Positions 1 to 11,572 of a stretch of DNA of 64,000 nucleotides are shown piece by piece. A program made the position numbers and the translations under genes. The stretch is taken from contig SWBL01000184.1 in the NCBI GenBank assembly GCA_024195585.1, positions 1 through 64,000 of the forward strand, written 5' to 3'. Numbering within the stretch: the first letter of the stretch is position 1; each line of letters begins with the position of its first letter. Source of the stretch: Aureobasidium sp. EXF-3400 (taxonomy: Eukaryota; Ascomycota; Dothideomycetes; Dothideales; Saccotheciaceae). A model generated the notes under the pieces. That model was not told the origin of the DNA and did no database searches. It saw nothing but the letters and a program-made list of their open reading frames with translations.

Positions 1-82
1 AGGGAATCGAACCCTGGTCTCCCGCGCTTGACGAGATTTTACTCTTGACAAGCGGAAATCATGACCACTAGACCAATGAAGA
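1..82 (-). tRNA. tRNA-Asp(GTC), intron-containing, 3' end outside window
   Basis: Read on the minus strand, the sequence gives a D-arm (GTCTAGTGGTCATGAT), an anticodon stem TCCGC/GCGGG, a loop with anticodon GTC, a short variable region and a T-arm with GGTTCGATTCC. The two halves of the anticodon stem are separated by about 19 extra nt right after the base 3' of the anticodon, which is the canonical position of a tRNA intron. The 5' acceptor strand begins at about position 82 (TCTTCAT). The 3' acceptor strand lies beyond base 1, so the gene is partial here. The isotype call rests on the GTC anticodon and on resemblance to fungal tRNA-Asp. The exact intron ends are inferred. Confidence 0.8.
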
Positions 83-596
83 TGAACCAGCTATGCTGGT
101 ATTGGTTGATGAAAGCAGTTCTCGCTAACATGATATATAATCCTTAGTCATGACGGGGTAGGATGCCACCGAGTCTTCCCAAGGTACGATCACGTCCAAA
201 AGTCATATTGTTAACGCTTTTTAACACGAATTAGGCAAATTCAACTTCGCTAGATCTAACAATCTCGTCATCTTTGCTAGCTAGAACAGCGTCCTCGTCC
301 GTGGTCACACTCTTGTCTAGTACTCTCAGCTTCCCCAGCGGGTCTAGAACATTAACGACAAGACCACTCGCTCATGTTGCTTACGTTCAACGACAGAGCT
401 TGCTATATATGAGATAGTAGTTGTAGGAAGAAGAATAAATTGGAACTATATATGTTTATATCGTACGTCTACAATGGTTTGCCTCGCTATGCAACATAAA
501 ATGCTAAAAACAACTCTGGACAGAAGAGAAACCCCAGACGAGCAGCCCTTGCTCATTGCGACCAGGGAGAGTGATCATCATCCCTGACCATCAGAT
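83..596. other. intergenic, no gene seen
   Basis: About 0.5 kb between the tRNA-Asp gene and the 3' end of the GMC oxidoreductase gene. It presumably holds the 3' UTR of that gene and upstream sequence of the tRNA. I see no coding frame or RNA gene. Confidence 0.6.
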
Positions 597-2447
597 TTAT
601 TGGTGGCTGGCCTTGATGATATCAGCAGCTCTCTCGGCAAGAGCATACAGGGTAGAGGCCAAATGGCCAGAAACCTGGAAAGGAAGCACCGAGGCATCAA
701 CCACGCGAACGTTGGCAGTTCCGTAGACCAAATGATTGTCATCGACAACACCACCCAGCTCCTTGGACATCATGGCGGCAGTCGAGATGTAGTGGTAGTT
801 GGAGCGATAAACGGACTTCAACCAGGCACCCCAAACAGCATCAGTAGCGTTGAGAGGGACGACATCAAAGCTAGGAGTAGTCTCGGATGTAAGGATGTTG
901 CTCAGAGGAGCAGTCATGGCAATCTTCCTTGCTGTTCTAGCGGTGGCGATCTGCTGCTTGATATCATAGTCGAGCATGAAGAAGTTGGGATTGATAGCAG
1001 CAGGGGCAGAGGCGTTGGCAGATTTGATATGGATGTTGCCGCGGGAGAAAGGCATCAGACCCCAGTACTCAAGCAGGCCGCTGCTGGCTGAGGGTGGGTT
1101 GACAATGATCTCGGAGATGACGACCTCGTCTTCGAAGATGAGCTCGTGCTGAATCTTGAATAGCTTCAGGAGAGTCTCGCGGTCGGTGATACCACCGGTA
1201 GCCTCGACAGTACGGTTGGCATACTGCTCGAGAGATGCCTTGATGGTCTTGCCGAACGCCGCAGTGTTGTTTCCCCAAACGTCGGTGGCATTGAAGTAGC
1301 CGATGAAACCGCCAGCGCCAGTAAAGTTTGCGTTGGCATTGTAGTCCGTGTCGACAGTGGTTTGATCCTGAAGGTTCTCGCCAACAAAGGGAGCGTTGAC
1401 TTTGACTTCAATACCAAGGTTCTCAAGCACACTGGGGTTGCCGACACCACTCAACTCTAGCAACAAGGGTGATCTCAAGGATCCGGCAGACAAGACGACC
1501 TCTTTGGTGGCCAAGAGAGTCTGTCCGGTGCCTGACTTGTCGGTAAAGACAACACCGTTAGCGAAAGGTATAGAAGAGTTGTTGTCTGCCCACATCAGGC
1601 GTCGGGCGAATGAGTTGAGGTAGACATCAAGGTTGGGTCTTGTGGCAAAAGGGTAGTAATAAGCACGAGCAGCATCCTCGCGCACATCCAGAGAGCGGTC
1701 GAAAGTCTTGGGGAAGACGTTGTATCCACGCATGGATCCACTGTTTGCGTCTCTATTCCATGGCAGATCCATAGCCTTGAAAGTGGCATTGAGAGTAGAC
1801 GAGAAGTTGTTACCGACCATCTCAGCGGGCCAGCTGACAGACAGAGGACCTTCAGTGCCGTGGAACTCGGGCATGTAGGATGCACCCAAGGAAACCTGAG
1901 CTCCAGTGGGGTACTCAAAGTATTCGCTCTTCTTGTAGTATGGCATCAACGAATCCCAGGAGACGTTGTTGCCGACCTTCTTCCAGCTGTCGATTTGACT
2001 GCTCTCGGCACGCATGTAAGTCATACCTAGAAGCCGGATCATGTCAGTCCTTGCCCGCCCAAAACTTCAATTTGAGAATGAATGTACATTCTGTCACTTA
2101 CCATTGATCGTGCTGGTGCCTCCCAAAGCTTTACCGGCTCTCAGAATCTGGGTCTTGTTTCCGGCGTAAACCTGAGCTTCACTCTCGTATGCCCAGTCAA
2201 TCTGTGTGCCAAAGGCTTTGCCGTATCCCGTAGCGCTGGTGACGTTCGTGTTGTTGAAGACCTGATCTCCAGCCTCGATAACAGCGACAGAAACGGTAGG
2301 ATCTTCGCTCAAGCGGTTGGCAATAACCAGACCACTGCTTCCTCCACCCACAATAATGTAGTCATATCTCGGTGTCGATTTGGGAAGATTGTTGGGGATG
2401 GCGAAAGCAGTAGATACAAGAGCGAGGGTAGTAAGTTGACCCAACAT
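597..2447 (-). CDS. secreted GMC-family FAD oxidoreductase (glucose oxidase/choline dehydrogenase-like)
   Basis: Two exons, complement(597..2026, 2102..2447), encode 591 aa. The 75-nt intron has a GTAAGT donor, a CTGAC branch and a TAG acceptor, and it falls inside the GMC motif that splices to TSTINGMTYMR. Residues 1-16 look like a signal peptide. The FAD-binding Rossmann motif VGGGSSG is at about 33-39, followed by the family signature around LRSPLLLELSGVG. Near the C terminus, the two histidines expected in the GMC active site sit in NYHYISTAAM and in SGHLAST (His about 570). FAD-dependent oxidation of an alcohol or sugar outside the cell is the family role. The substrate cannot be told from sequence, and aryl-alcohol, glucose and other GMC subfamilies remain possible. 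Confidence 0.9.
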
Positions 2448-2972
2448 ACTTGCAGGTTATCCTGGAAGGACTGGAGGAAGATAAAGTGGAATGCAATGGG
2501 ATGGAAGGAGCTACCAAGGAACAGCGAGAAACCTAACTTATACTTCCTCACAGCTTTCGAGCAGAAGCCCTTGTTTACAGTGATTACCTGCAGCACATCG
2601 AGCGACAGCAGGATGATCGTACTCGCTTTACCTTGATTTCTGTACAATGTCATGATGAGTAGGTGATGAGTTTGTCACTTTTGCAAGGTTAACGAAGATT
2701 TCGGACCGCTTTCGATCCGTGCGGCAATGTCAAGTCGGCCCGTCCCCTGGCAGCTGTTGTTAACACCACTTTTTCTTCTTTCCGATGACGATCTTAGTTG
2801 TGTTTAGCTGGCTTTATGTGCTAATTGTGCTTATTGGAGAGACATAACAAGGTTAAGTAGTAAAGATTGATTGTTTACTCGATGATCTAGAGACCGGACC
2901 GAACCAGACATCGAGCACCTTCCAGAAGTTTATTGGCACCACTGCTCGACACATTCTCGACTAACAGCCATT
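2448..2972. other. promoter region of the GMC oxidoreductase gene
   Basis: About 0.5 kb upstream of the GMC oxidoreductase start and downstream of the next minus-strand frame. Short open frames are present but none looks coding. Confidence 0.5.
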
Positions 2973-3647
2973 CTATTGAAGGTAAACAGAAGAACCTGTC
3001 GCGCTAGCTTCGACCCAAGTTCCATAGCTGCTGCTGTGTACTGCTCTCGAAGGAAGATCAGATGCCATGTCCATCTCTCTCGCGTACTCGCTCACACCCT
3101 CATACACATTGTCCTCTCCCATATCTTCAAGCGGATCGAAGCCTGTCACCTCGATATACATGGTCGGCAACGTGTTATCCACAACCGTTCTTCTGGCGAC
3201 TCTTTGCATGATGGTAGTGAGATCTCTGTGGTAAGAGTCCCAACAGGGCGCATTGCTATGATTCTCTCTGAGAAGCACAGCATAGACAGGTAAGTACCCA
3301 GCACCAAGAGGAATCATCAAAGGCACCGGGATCCTCGAGATACCGTAAGTCGCGGCCATCTCATCAGCGAAAGTCTCATCAGACTCGCGCAGGAAGTGAT
3401 CGAGATGGCCTTAGTCGCGAGCAGCTTTGCGAAAACGCCGAAGTTGGGACCAAGGGAGGGTGTATACTTGGGAGGTAGGTGATAACCCCCGTACCCTATT
3501 GGCACGATGACCAAGAATTATAGATTGTTCACTCAACCACTCGTGGTATGAGGTGGAGTGATCTTGTGTTGACTCTGCCATCTGTGTCGGGTTCTTTTCT
3601 TCTGCCGTCTGACCAAAGTGCGAATTATGGAAGACAGCTGTTGACAA
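2973..3647 (-). pseudogene. unrecognised interrupted gene or gene with an unplaced intron
   Basis: One minus-strand frame stays open from 3647 to 2973 except for a single TAA at about 3411-3413. Downstream of the stop the frame reads coding-like text (GHLDHFLRESDETFADEM, then about 128 more residues with acidic and aromatic-rich stretches). Upstream it offers 78 residues from an ATG at 3647. Either the TAA lies in an intron whose ends I cannot fix (a GTACGG at about 3490 and a CTAAG at 3411 are weak candidates), or the gene is broken. I do not recognise the family and see no signal peptide or catalytic motif. It could also be non-coding. Confidence 0.35.
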
Positions 3648-4247
3648 AGAATTTCGACGATAGGTACAAATGCAGATCCTTGGTAGAGGATTATTTTCTT
3701 ATAAGAATGTCAAGAGTCACAGAGGTTGGCAGAGAAAGAGTCAGAGGCCTGCGGCATCAATAGAACTCACTCAAATACGCGCAGTAATATCTACACTATA
3801 TTATGCGATGGGTTTTCTGCTGCACGAAGGATGACTCAAGGTCAAGTTGTATGGAGGTTATTTGAGTCTCTGCCTTGCCGCCTTACGCAACAACCATAAC
3901 CAATATCTTTGTACCAAAAACAGACTGTAATAATAGAACACAACTCAGATCCGCCCTGGACCGCAGTACCTCATCAGAACACCAACGAAGCAATCGATGG
4001 GCATTACAGAAAGAGGATAGATTGACATGACCAGCTGATCGGTCGGTGACAGACGATATTGCAAATTGCGGTTCGTTGATACAGTACTGCATCTCGCCTA
4101 TCCCGTTGATGACAACAATGGCATTTGGTGTGTGACTTCTTTTTGCAATGCATTTATTCTCATTTCTTCATGATACTGTTCTGTCCCAACGCTAGCTTCT
4201 CTATGCAATTCTTCCAACTCAAGATCCTTTGGCAAAGCTAATTCAGC
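3648..4247. other. intergenic, no gene seen
   Basis: 600 bp 3' of het-C and 5' of the interrupted frame. A 69-residue minus-strand open frame (3883-4092) has no coding character. Nothing else is recognised. Confidence 0.5.
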
Positions 4248-7181
4248 TTACCATCTACGGCCTTCGTAGCCATTGCCGTCTTCACGACGACCACCACCAT
4301 GGTGTCTTCGTTCTTGACCATTGTCATCAGGGAAGCCACCAGGCATCTCATCCTCATCACGACGACCATAGCCTTGTTCCTGACGACCGTAGCCTTGTTC
4401 TTGACGACCGTAGCCTTGTTCCTGACGACCGTAGCTGTTGTTTTCCTCGCGTCCGTACTCCTGTCTTCCGCCACCATACTCTTGTCTGCCATAGCCTTCC
4501 TGGGGTCTTTCGTTGCGACCACCAAAGCCATCGTTGCCGTAACCAGGACGATCTAGACCGTAGCTGGGGCGGTCATCTTGACGCTCTTGGTGCTGAGCGT
4601 GGTAGGAGGCGCCAGGGAAGCCACCGCTGTTATCGGGGCGGGAGTAGGAAGACTGTTGCTCGCTCTCGTTGTCGTTGCGGTGGTTGGAGCCATGCTTTCT
4701 GTGCGAGCGGCGCTCATCATCGTCATCGTCATCGTGTCTTCTGCCATGATGCTTTTCTTCGGTCTGGTAGTATTCTCCAGCAGCACCGACGCTTTGTTGC
4801 TGCACTTCGCTCTCCCAGCGGCCGTCGGGTCGCTCGTGACGGCGCTCACTACGTTGCTCGTAACCACCGCCTTGAGTAGGACGAACTTCGGTGCTCTGTT
4901 GGTAGCCAGATCCAGAGTTGCCCTCTTGGTCATAGCGGTTGTACTCGGTTCTGTGACCACCGCTAGGATACTGAGTAGTCTTGTACTCAGCCTGTGCGGT
5001 GTGTTGACCATACGATCCAGAAGGACGCTCGCCAGTCTGCATGTAACTCTGAGAATAGGATCCGTCTTGGTTGTGGCTTGATTGTTGATAGGTCTGGGTC
5101 TCGCCCTGGGACTGGAAGGCGCCGCTCAAGAGGCTACCTCCAACGCTACCAACGAGACCACCGACAAGGCCGCCAAGAGCACCACCACCAACTGCCTCGC
5201 CAACAAAGTTTCCAGCCTGCTGCTCAAAGGCACTGGTAGGGCGGCTGCTGGGACGACCGTAGTTGCCAGGGCTGTTGTGCTGCTGATTACCACTGACAAA
5301 ATCGCTGATGCTGCCCATAACAGCATCATGTGCTGCTAAGGCGGGTGCGTTGTTGTGCTGCTTCTGTTGGAAGAGGGGCTTGCAACAGCCATGTCCAGTG
5401 TCTTCACCTTCGTGATTGAGTCCTGTCTCAACACCACGTCTGCTGAGCTTGCGACGGAATCCATCACGATCGTGTTCCGACTTCTCCTGCCACCACTGCT
5501 CAACAACACCGAACATGATATGACGTCCGTCAGAGGCGCCGTCATTGCCAACCTGACGCAAGGCAGGGTGGTGGAAGACACCGTTGATGATACGATCGAG
5601 GGTTCTGGCAATGTCGACGTTCTCGTTGTCCCAGCATTGGACAATCTGGGGGACGACCCATTTGAGGACAGCGCATCCGATCTTTCCAGCAGGCTCGTTG
5701 AGGATGTTGGAGAAGTGGTCCTTGGAGAGCATAGAGTGGGTAGGGTCGGACGAGTTGTCGTCGTGGAACACGATCAACTGCTTGTCGCGACTGCTCTGAA
5801 TGACTTCGGAAGAACCAGTGGCGAGCTCCTCCTTGACCTGGCTGATGATAGGCAGGACGAAAGGAGCGAGCAGCGAGAAGACAAAGATGTTGAGCTGCTC
5901 GGTGAGCTGCTCGAGGAGATCGGGCAAGATGGGGATCTTCTCGATGGTCTCGTTGATGCTCATCATGAGCTCGTCGTGGAACTGAAGAATGGGGTAGATC
6001 TGATTCTGAACATCTTGGAGCTGCTGGGCCCACTCTTCGGGCTGTTTGGGCGAGAGCTTCATGTTGCCCATCTGAGCGGCGGCAGCGTTGCTCTGCAGCT
6101 CGTCGACTTTGCCGGCTTGGTCCTTACCGCCGAGAAGGCCAGAAGGAAGAGCCTTGAGAAGCTTCTTGAGCATACTGGTGTTTTGGTTCTGCGAACCATT
6201 GATGACGCCCTCCAGCTCTTGAATTTCGGATTGAGTGGCCTTGTCGTCCAATTCACCCATGACGGAGTGGAGGAAGTCGACACCACCAAAGGTACCTGTC
6301 ACGATTGGATAGACCTCGTGACGAACTCCCTGGACACGGACTTGTGTACGGCGGCCGACATGAGGGAAGATATCGCGCTCGCCCATCTCGATGAGAGCAA
6401 GTTCGGTGTAGTTGGAATGGGCGCTGTAGTCTTCAAGACAATGCGTTGCTGTACCTAGGAGGCGCAGGGCCTCGTAAAACTCCTTCTTGTCTCTGCTTCT
6501 GTTGAAAGATCTGCCAAGATCGATGCAGCGGCCGAAGAGGTTGCGGACCAGCTGGGCAGACGTGGTAATGCCCAGATCTTCCGAGGCGATGTAGTTCTTC
6601 AGGCCGGTTCTCTCATCGATGCTCAGCTCCCTCTCTTCATCGACAGGGGCACGCAGTCTGCGGTCGTACTGACGGGCGTCTTCGTTGTCAGCGTAGTCCT
6701 TGGGGTTGTCGATATGCTCCTGAAGGTACAATTAGCAGAGTCCTGTAAAAGTTTGAATACAACTTCAGCCTACCTCGGGGCGGTAGCAACCAAGTCTCTC
6801 GGTGGTGACCTCGAACTCGCCAGTACCATAGCCAAAGGTGAGGAAACCGAGGACCCACAGCAGGATGCGGATGGCCTCGGCCGAGACGTGCTTGGTGGTG
6901 CCAACATCGACGGCCTGCGAGTAGTCGCGGAGCCAGTTGCCAAAGTAGACACGCTTGACATCAATCTTGCTGAACTTTGCACCTTTGGCGTAGGCGTAGG
7001 AGCTGACAAGGGTGAGAAGAGTGTCTTCGATGTCTCCATGGCGGAAGTTGACTCCCTCGACGTTGGACACTGAGGCAATGTTGCCGGCACCGAAAGCATG
7101 AGCCGGGCGTGCATGCAGCAGGAAGAGTAAGAAGACAGCAGTCACAGCAAAGCTGCCGCTAGATGGTGAGAAGATGGCCAT
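4248..7181 (-). CDS. het-C: Het-C heterokaryon incompatibility protein homologue
   Basis: Exons complement(4248..6719, 6774..7181) encode 959 aa. The 53-nt phase-0 intron runs from GTAGGC to TTCAG and joins GCYRPE to EHIDNPKDY. Residues 1-29 form a signal peptide ending in PAHA. The mature N terminus FGAGNIASVSNVEG followed by HGDIEDTLL is the hallmark of Het-C. A conserved central block follows (HCLEDYSAHSNYTEL, then FGGVDFLHSVMGELDDKA). The last ~330 residues are Gly/Gln/Arg/His/Asp-rich low complexity with a three-copy 7-residue repeat (EQGYGRQ). The total length matches the Neurospora protein (about 966 aa). Het-C is a secretory-pathway/cell-surface glycine-rich protein that acts in allorecognition in Neurospora. 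Whether this allele has that role here is inference. No pin-c-type partner with a HET domain is seen next to it. Confidence 0.93.
4369..4431 (-). repeat. 21-bp tandem repeat, three copies, inside het-C
   Basis: Three adjacent 21-bp units of the type tagccttgttcctgacgacc(g) start at 4369, 4390 and 4411. The middle unit differs by one base (ttcttg). On the coding strand each encodes seven residues of the Gly/Gln/Tyr-rich tail of Het-C. The unit length is a multiple of 3, so copy-number change would not break the frame. Confidence 0.9.
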
Positions 7182-10100
7182 GCTTGACGATCTTCAGTGT
7201 GTGAATTGTATAGCAACAGGAGACGGTGTCGGTGGAGGGGTCGACTGGGATATGCTTGGTGTGCTTGGCCTGCTTGAAACGTCTTGGCTGCCAAGGCACA
7301 CAGCCACGGTGTCATTGCTGAGTGCTGCATCGAGCTGAAGGTTATGTCCATCGTGGAGAAGTCAAAGCAAGGATCCTCACAGGAGTAAACATTCTCGTCG
7401 TGAGCTTTGTGTTCTGCAACAAGCACCATATCAACCGACTTGTGTACTGAGAGCGGCAGCTGCCCCTCGTGCCAGAAATTTGTGAGCTTCCTTTCAACCC
7501 CGCCAAACAGGGTCCAAGCTCTCAAGATTAAAATGCTCCTCTTCTTCTGATCCTGTCATTCTACAACACCAGATAAGAACCATAGAGCTAGACATCCAAC
7601 TGTTTGATCACTGGCGTTGCGGTGGTCGGAGAATCTTTGACGCTCTGTCTGGTTGATCGGTAAACACTAAACAGCTCGAGAAGTCGCTTTAACGCACACA
7701 ATCTGGAATTCGCCGTGAATTATCATTCAACACTTTGGTTAATACTCAAGATCGACCGGCTCGCCTGCGTACCGCTTCGAACGGGTATGCGAACGAGCCT
7801 GAGCATCCGCTGCGGTTGCCCACTCTGACTGCCGGCAGCCTGCAAGAGGAGGCATTAATGCAAACACTATAACACACTCTGCCCGACCCTGACGATCCTT
7901 CCACACGCGGAACACCCATCCGTCTCCATCTTCGCATCTCTCTTCTTGCGCCTCTCTTCGCTTGTAAGAGCCAGAGTTCAGCATCCGCCTTGACGTTGCC
8001 CTACAGATGTCCATCCCAGAGAACAGCATCAATGCTCTTGTCGATCCCAATTGTCCGCTCATGGTCCACTCTTCATCCACGTTACCCGTCTTCCATCGAG
8101 TCTCTGGCGTGCGGGCAGAGTCGCGCTCAAGTGGAATGCAGGGACCCGCCTCCAAATTGACAGCCCCAACTATGTGCCGAACTTGAACAAGCCTGCGCCC
8201 TTGCTCGTCCACGGTACACTACCGTCGTGCCTAGATTAATTGTTGATCATCTGCTTGAATCCTTCGAGCTCCACCACCAGACCAACAGAAGGGATCAAAG
8301 GTGAATGGCAATTCGGACACGACTCATGCCTCAGCAAGCCTCAATCCTCTGCTTGATAGCACGCCTGGTTCACACCCACACAAGAAGGACGGTCTGCGGC
8401 GTCTGCCCATCGTCCCTCTGCTAGTAACAAAGGAATGACTCGTGGGTACTCACTATAAACACCGGCTCTGGTCTCCTGATCAAAACGCTCTACGCCCGTA
8501 TACCATTCTCCAACCAAGCAATTGGACAATCCTTCTACTGCCAAAGCGGCCTGGCCTATGCCCATTATCGCTCAATCATCCGGCCATAGGGCTTCAAACA
8601 TCCTATCGTACACGACTGATTATCAGTCGCTCATATAGTACCTGACGATCGTCCTCCACCTCTCATCTAAGTCGTCGTCGCTTGTATTTACAGATTACTC
8701 AACAAGTCGTTGCTACGGCCGACCGGAGGCCACAATTCGATTTCACCTACTGCATTGGTACAGAGAAATAGATCTAATCAGGTGACGTATCTGGGAAGAT
8801 TGCTTAACGCTATCTTCGTCTACAACCTTTTACATTGTCGTTTCAGACCCGTGGGCGTTTTGACTGTTGGGTGAAGCCACATGAACGGTAAGTGTCAGTC
8901 TCAAACTCAGCGGTGGAAAGTCAGAGTCATGATCATGGTTAGTGTCTGATTCTAGGCGCTCTCAGTATCTAGACTCTAGAGTACCATCCATATATATCGT
9001 CACTTTATTAGCAAATATGTGAAGAATAATGGGTTAAGTCTTATTGAGCCTTCTGGGAAACATCAGCCAGCTTTCAACGTACAACCATCGCAGCAAAGAG
9101 GTGTATGCGTTATTGGCCAGGTTGCTGATTCCAGTGTTCTACAGCCAAGGGAGCTATGAATTCTTTGAGAACACACACACAAGCAAGAAAGGTGCGCGAA
9201 AAAAACAAGGTTGAAGATGCCAAAGTATCACGAATCATTGTGGTGGGCCATCAATCACAGCTCCTTCGGAACGTCTGGCTGTGTCCTGACCCAGTCGTTT
9301 GGACGGGAAGAGACCCACAAGCCGTTGGCTCGGGGTCTTTGCGCCACACGTCGAGGCGCGCTAAAGTAGGACTTGATGCGGAAGATCGATTCTCTCGCGC
9401 ACAAGGATTCTGGCTGTCTTCTCCTTGCCTCGACATGATCGTTTCACGTCGGCCTTGATTCAGAATGAAAGATCCTCCATGTAAAAGTATTGCCTCAGGT
9501 TTAGAAGACACGAGTATTGCCATAGAGTCCGACTTTCGGCTGCTGTGACGTTGATCATTATTAAGGCGTACAACAATATATCCATCGGAATTGCCCTCCA
9601 GCAAGCAGGTCAAGGCCCCTGCACATGCTAGCATAGCCGGGATGCAGGAGAAGCGACTCACGAGAGTCACTTTACACATCGCGCTTTGATCCGCAGCCCA
9701 CATCACAACTGAAACAGGAACGTCTTCCCCAAAAAGAAATGGGATTGACGACTACTATCGCAGATCAGTCTTCGTTCATTCGGCAGTCGGATGCCAATCC
9801 ACGGGTTGGGGTCAGGAACAAGGACTCGGGGAATTGACAAATTCATTCATGACTCTGCCTCTCGTCCTCTGTTGCTGCTGTTCTCTTTTCTCTTCTCGAA
9901 ACTGAAGTCAACTCTCAGATCATTGCCACCTGCACCCAGCTTACGAGCCACGACTCAGTTTGTGTCAAGTACCTTGGTATCTGGGTATTTAGTCCATATT
10001 CGTTCACGCCTCCAACGCCATCAGCTGGAGTGACACAACGGTCTTGATCCTTCTTAGAAAAGCAAGCCGCGGACTACTCGAGTCTAGGCAAACTTCGGGT

Positions 10101-10369
10101 GCCGGCAAGGGATAGTTAACGGTGTCCAACCCGGAAATGCTCCTCGAGTCTAACTCTCTTTAACTTTTCGAGCTCTCCTGATCTCCACACCTCTTGCTTC
10201 GCGACTGCAAGTCACCTTTACATACATATTGTTTCCCTCCAACGCACCACTGTTTCAACTCCCCAGGCGCTCCACGTCAATATCACAAAGACGTTTCCAT
10301 ATCGCGCTGTCATCGCCACTACGAACCCCGCGTGGATCTCTGCTCGAAACATTGCTTTGATCCATCATC
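7182..10369. other. long gene-free stretch between het-C and a rhodopsin-like gene
   Basis: About 3.2 kb holding the divergent promoters of het-C (minus) and the 7TM gene (plus). Pyrimidine-rich sequence precedes the plus-strand gene (about 10150-10210). The longest open frame (7739-8212, minus, 157 codons) has no recognisable domain, splice context or homologue, and I do not call it. No RNA gene was found by eye. Confidence 0.5.
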
Positions 10370-11572
10370 ATGTCACAAGATACTGGACCACGCCTAGCTG
10401 CGACGGTGATCGTTTTATCGATCATGGCGTACCCGTTACTGGCATTACGAATCTATATCAGACTGAGCACACGAGCATGGGGTGCTGACGATTGGTCTAT
10501 GCTGTTCGCAGCCATACCGTTCACTGCTCTGACGATAGCATGTCTTGGTGGTGCTTTCAATGGCATCGGCGGGCATGAAGCTGAGCTGGGCGAGGAACAG
10601 GTCTCCATCGGCCTTCATGTAAGACTCCGTCAGTCATAATGTGCGTTGGAGAGTGAGCTAACAGCTATTAGTGGTTCTTTTTCTTCGAGGTCTTCTACTG
10701 CATTGCAATTGTGCCAATCAAGCTCAGTATCTCCTTGATGGAGATGCGAATTGCGAGCAGTAAGAAAAGCTTCATCATCGCGCTTTGGGTCACCTCCGGC
10801 ATGTTCATCATCATGAACATTATCTCGCTTTTTGTTATCATCTTCCACTGCAACCCTATCTCATGGGCTTGGGATACATCAACTCCTGGAGGAAAATGCA
10901 ACTCCGCAACTGTGCTCACCAACATCTACTATGCTGATACTGCCGTCAACATCTTCACTGACTGGTTCTGCGCATTGCTGTAAGTTACCACGTGCTGTTC
11001 TATATTTCCTCTCATCACTGACGCCTATTGCTAGGCCTGTTCCTCTCTTGTGGTCGGTCCAGCTCAATCGCAACTCGAAAGTCTCGGTCGTCTTCCTCCT
11101 GAGCTTGGGTGTTCTAGCCAGTCTTTCGGCTTGCATTCGTCTCAAGTACACCGTCAACCTAAACAACTCCACGGACTACATCCACGGTGTTGGCGACATC
11201 GTCATCTGGGGTTACGCTGAAAACGGCATTGGTATGGTGGTTGGCTGTCTGAGTACCTTGCGTCCACTGTTCCGCCGTGTCTTCCACCTCGGCAGCTCGG
11301 CACCGGATGCTTCTTCCAAGATGAACGGAACCCGGTCAAAGAATGGCCGCCGCAACTACCTCAACTGCGAGTCTGGCTATGAGCTTCCCGAGGGCGCTCA
11401 TGCTTCCGATAGAGATGTCATTGTCAAAGGAGGCACCGTCAAGGAGAACAGCATACGCGACTCTGACTCTGAAGAGCACATTCTCTCAGACTACCCTGGA
11501 ATCAAGATGACGAGGAGTGTCTTACAAGAGACAAGCTTTGCTACCACATCTAACACTGGAACCAGTCCTTAA
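10370..11572 (+). CDS. rhodopsin-fold (SAT4/PTH11-like) integral membrane protein
   Basis: Exons 10370..10618, 10672..10979 and 11035..11572 encode 364 aa. Both introns are short (53 and 55 nt), with GTAAGA/TTAG and GTAAGT/CTAG ends. The first has a CTAAC branch site and the second a CTGAC. The protein has about seven hydrophobic segments in the first 250 residues, starting at VIVLSIMAYPLLAL. It carries the family's W-x2-DDW motif (WGADDWSM) in the first loop and the conserved late segment GCLSTLRPLFRRVF, followed by a hydrophilic, Ser/Asp-rich cytoplasmic tail of about 95 residues. This matches the fungal 'rhodopsin domain' family that is expanded in Pezizomycotina. No CFEM domain is present. 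The family is thought to sense extracellular or surface cues; the ligand is unknown. Confidence 0.88.

Noticed and set aside
4229..4879. 216-codon plus-strand frame rich in His/Arg opposite the het-C tail
   Set aside because: The composition is the antisense reading of the Gly/Gln repeats in the tail of Het-C.
5355..6458. 367-codon plus-strand open frame opposite het-C
   Set aside because: It mirrors the conserved core of Het-C in the antisense direction, with a Leu/Val/Asp-rich composition typical of reverse-strand shadows, and has no domain of its own.
7739..8212. 157-codon minus-strand frame in the het-C upstream region
   Set aside because: This length is expected by chance in a window this size. 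There are no motifs, another frame overlaps it, and there are no splice or promoter signals nearby.
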